Below, piece by piece: positions 62,685 to 64,000 of a DNA stretch of 64,000 bases. Made by a program: the position numbers and the translations under genes. Within the stretch, counting starts at the first letter, position 1. Each line of letters starts with the position of its first letter. The notes under the pieces are model-generated. The model saw only the letters and a program-made list of their open reading frames with translations. It ran no database searches and was not told the DNA's origin. The stretch is from Riptortus pedestris (taxonomy: Eukaryota > Arthropoda > Insecta > Hemiptera > Alydidae). The DNA lies in NCBI GenBank assembly GCA_019009955.1, contig CM032228.1:131737001-131801000 (forward strand). The letters run 5' to 3'.

Positions 62685-63399
62685 GCAGCAGCAGCAACAA
62701 CAACAGCAGCAGCAGCAACCGCACCAAGCATATAATGACAAATATCAATCGCCTCCTCAGCAGTACCAGTCTCCAACACAACAGTACCAAACTCCCCCAC
62801 AACAACATCAGTCACCAACATCACAACAATATCAGCCACCTTCACAACAGTATCAACAATCACAATATAATAAAACAACACCATCACACCAGGACTATGA
62901 GTCTCCAACTTCACAGCAGTACCAACCACAATCAGTTAATAACAATCATTTTCATCAATCGCCTTCAGTTCAGCAAAATGGTTTTCGGGACCGATATCTC
63001 CCTGCCCAAGATTCTATTGATAGTTATGCTGATGATGATATTGTTCAGGACGATTATTCGCGCGAGTCGCCTGCTTCAGTTGTTGACAGATTTGAGCCAG
63101 AACTTGATGATTATCGTGATTTTGAACCGGAGTCCGTGCCATCCCCCCCTAAATCCCCCCTTCGTCATCAAGATTCTCTTCGACACCAAGATTCTCTCCG
63201 CCATCAGGACAGTATTGATGAGCCACTGCCTATAGAGAGAGAAGAAACAATTGACATGGTGGAGAAAATGTCTCCAGAAAAGCAAAAGAGTGTTTCGTTT
63301 GAAGAGGAAGAAGAGCCTCAACCCAAAGTCAGCCATCCCAGAAGATCAGCAAAGGAGCGATGGCATTGGGCTTACAACAGAATCATTCAACAACTAAAC
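62268..63399 (+). CDS. unc-13: unc-13 exon J, Gln-rich region and calmodulin-binding segment
   Basis: The acceptor is cttgtttcag and the donor is ctaaac/gtaagt. It enters in phase 2 and leaves in phase 0, encoding 377 codons. It starts RRDTLKKQQQRRNERNEVKE (basic, likely helical), followed by an acidic Ser-rich part. A Gln/Pro/Ser/Tyr-rich region of about 200 residues has degenerate QQYQSP-type repeats and a 22-Gln tract (62653-62718). Then come an acidic part, three tandem LRHQDS units (63160-63213), EEEEEPQ and the basic PRRSAKERWHWAYNRIIQQLN. That last segment has the spacing of the Munc13 calmodulin-binding helix. In that family the C1 domain follows, so it should be encoded beyond the window. 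The open frame before 62268 is intron read-through. Confidence 0.92.
62653..62718 (+). repeat. CAA/CAG polyglutamine tract (22 codons)
   Basis: Twenty-two consecutive Gln codons lie inside exon J, mostly CAA with two blocks of four CAG. Three CCA Pro codons precede it. The mixed CAA/CAG structure makes it less prone to slippage than a pure CAG tract. Length variation between individuals is likely but cannot be seen here. Confidence 0.97.
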
Positions 63400-63589
63400 G
63401 TAAGTACTAAATTTGAATATGCATGCAAAATATTTGAATCCGTGTAGTAATTATTTATTGCTCTCATATTTGTTAATATAGCTATACTGAACACTGAACA
63501 GTTGTTTTGACACTCTAAAATCAGCATCTATATCCATTAGTCTCGTTGTCAAGAGTATGAATTTTTGCTTTGGACCAACCCTCCAAAGA

Positions 63590-63690
63590 GAAATCAACTA
63601 TTGAGGTTGTACTCATGACGAGATTTTTGAAAATTTTCCTCAAATATCCATTGATTCTACCTAAGCGATGAAAAAAATGAGGTTTTTCAA

Positions 63691-63757
<67 letters not shown>

Positions 63758-64000
63758 TTTAATTATTGTCTGCTACCATTGTAGTGGTTGCAATACTTGT
63801 TGTATTGTTACCAAACTTAATACATAAACATCTCATGTAAAATTAATGATCGAGTTTGGATGAAATTGGAAAGGGAGGAAATTCGAAAATTTGAAATATC
63901 TCTGTTACTGTAGTCAGATTGAAAAGTTGTATATGACCAATCGTATTGCAATTACCTCTAAATGATGTTATATAAATATTTTCTCTATCATGAATATTAA
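63590..64000 (-). repeat. F2 minus copy with (CT)n(TA)n, cut by window end
   Basis: The tail (gaaatcaactattgaggttg, aaatatccattgattctacc) is followed by (CT)n 63695-63725 and (TA)n to 63752. Then comes the body (accattgtagtggttgcaat ... gaatattaa), which runs off the window. Confidence 0.78.

Noticed and set aside
62585..63235. 216-aa +frame and two minus-strand frames across exon J
   Set aside because: Shadow frames of the CAA/CAG-rich exon (Asn, Ser or Leu/Val runs); the splice-consistent frame is the Gln one.

Overview
The window is animal nuclear DNA, most likely arthropod and probably insect. It holds one intron-rich gene on the + strand with short exons (39 to 1132 nt) separated by AT-rich introns of 1 to 13 kb. 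The introns are filled with retroelement remnants, MITEs, tRNA-derived SINEs and long (TA)n/(CT)n microsatellites. No bacterial, phage or organellar features are visible.

The gene is read as ten internal exons (4347-63399) whose splice phases join without conflict: 1-1, 1-2, 2-2, 2-1, 1-2, 2-2, 2-0, 0-0, 0-2, 2-0. Together they encode about 814 residues of a largely disordered protein. It is Tyr/Asp/Glu/Arg-rich first, then Pro-rich with SH3-ligand motifs, then Gln-rich with a 22-residue polyQ. It ends in the segment AKERWHWAYNRIIQQLN, which lines up without gaps with the calmodulin-binding segment that precedes the C1 domain in Munc13/UNC-13. I therefore read the locus as the long N-terminal region of a presynaptic unc-13 gene. 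The first exons and the C1-C2B-MUN-C2C part lie outside the window.

Two dispersed repeat families dominate the introns. Family F1 (my label) has an ACTAGCT/CCCGG-hairpin head, internal tandem units of about 298 bp, and an RTE-LINE-like tail (CAAA repeats, then GGTTACAATTTTATATATA). Family F2 (my label) runs about 0.85 kb from a GTCCGTCACGCAGGGGCTGCG head to a palindromic TTTCCCTTAAGGGAAA tail, with a (TA)n tract inside. F1 copies repeatedly sit inside the (TA)n of F2 copies, splitting them. Two unrelated piggyBac-like MITEs sit at TTAA sites of F2 copies.

Layout: 1-4346, F1/F2 mosaic upstream of the first exon. 4347-16211, exons A and B with an 11.5 kb intron holding F1 nested in F2, a 965 bp piggyBac-like MITE and a 520 bp fold-back. 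16212-35743, exons C to E with a second TTAA MITE, F1/F2 arrays, a mariner fossil and SINEs. 35744-44704, exons F to H with a 64-bp-stem hairpin, a SINE with a 12 bp target duplication, a solo LTR and two small inverted-repeat elements. 44705-57848, a 13 kb intron of nested F1/F2, a Penelope-like RT fossil and a 0.3 kb pyrimidine microsatellite. 57849-64000, the two large exons I and J and flanking repeats.
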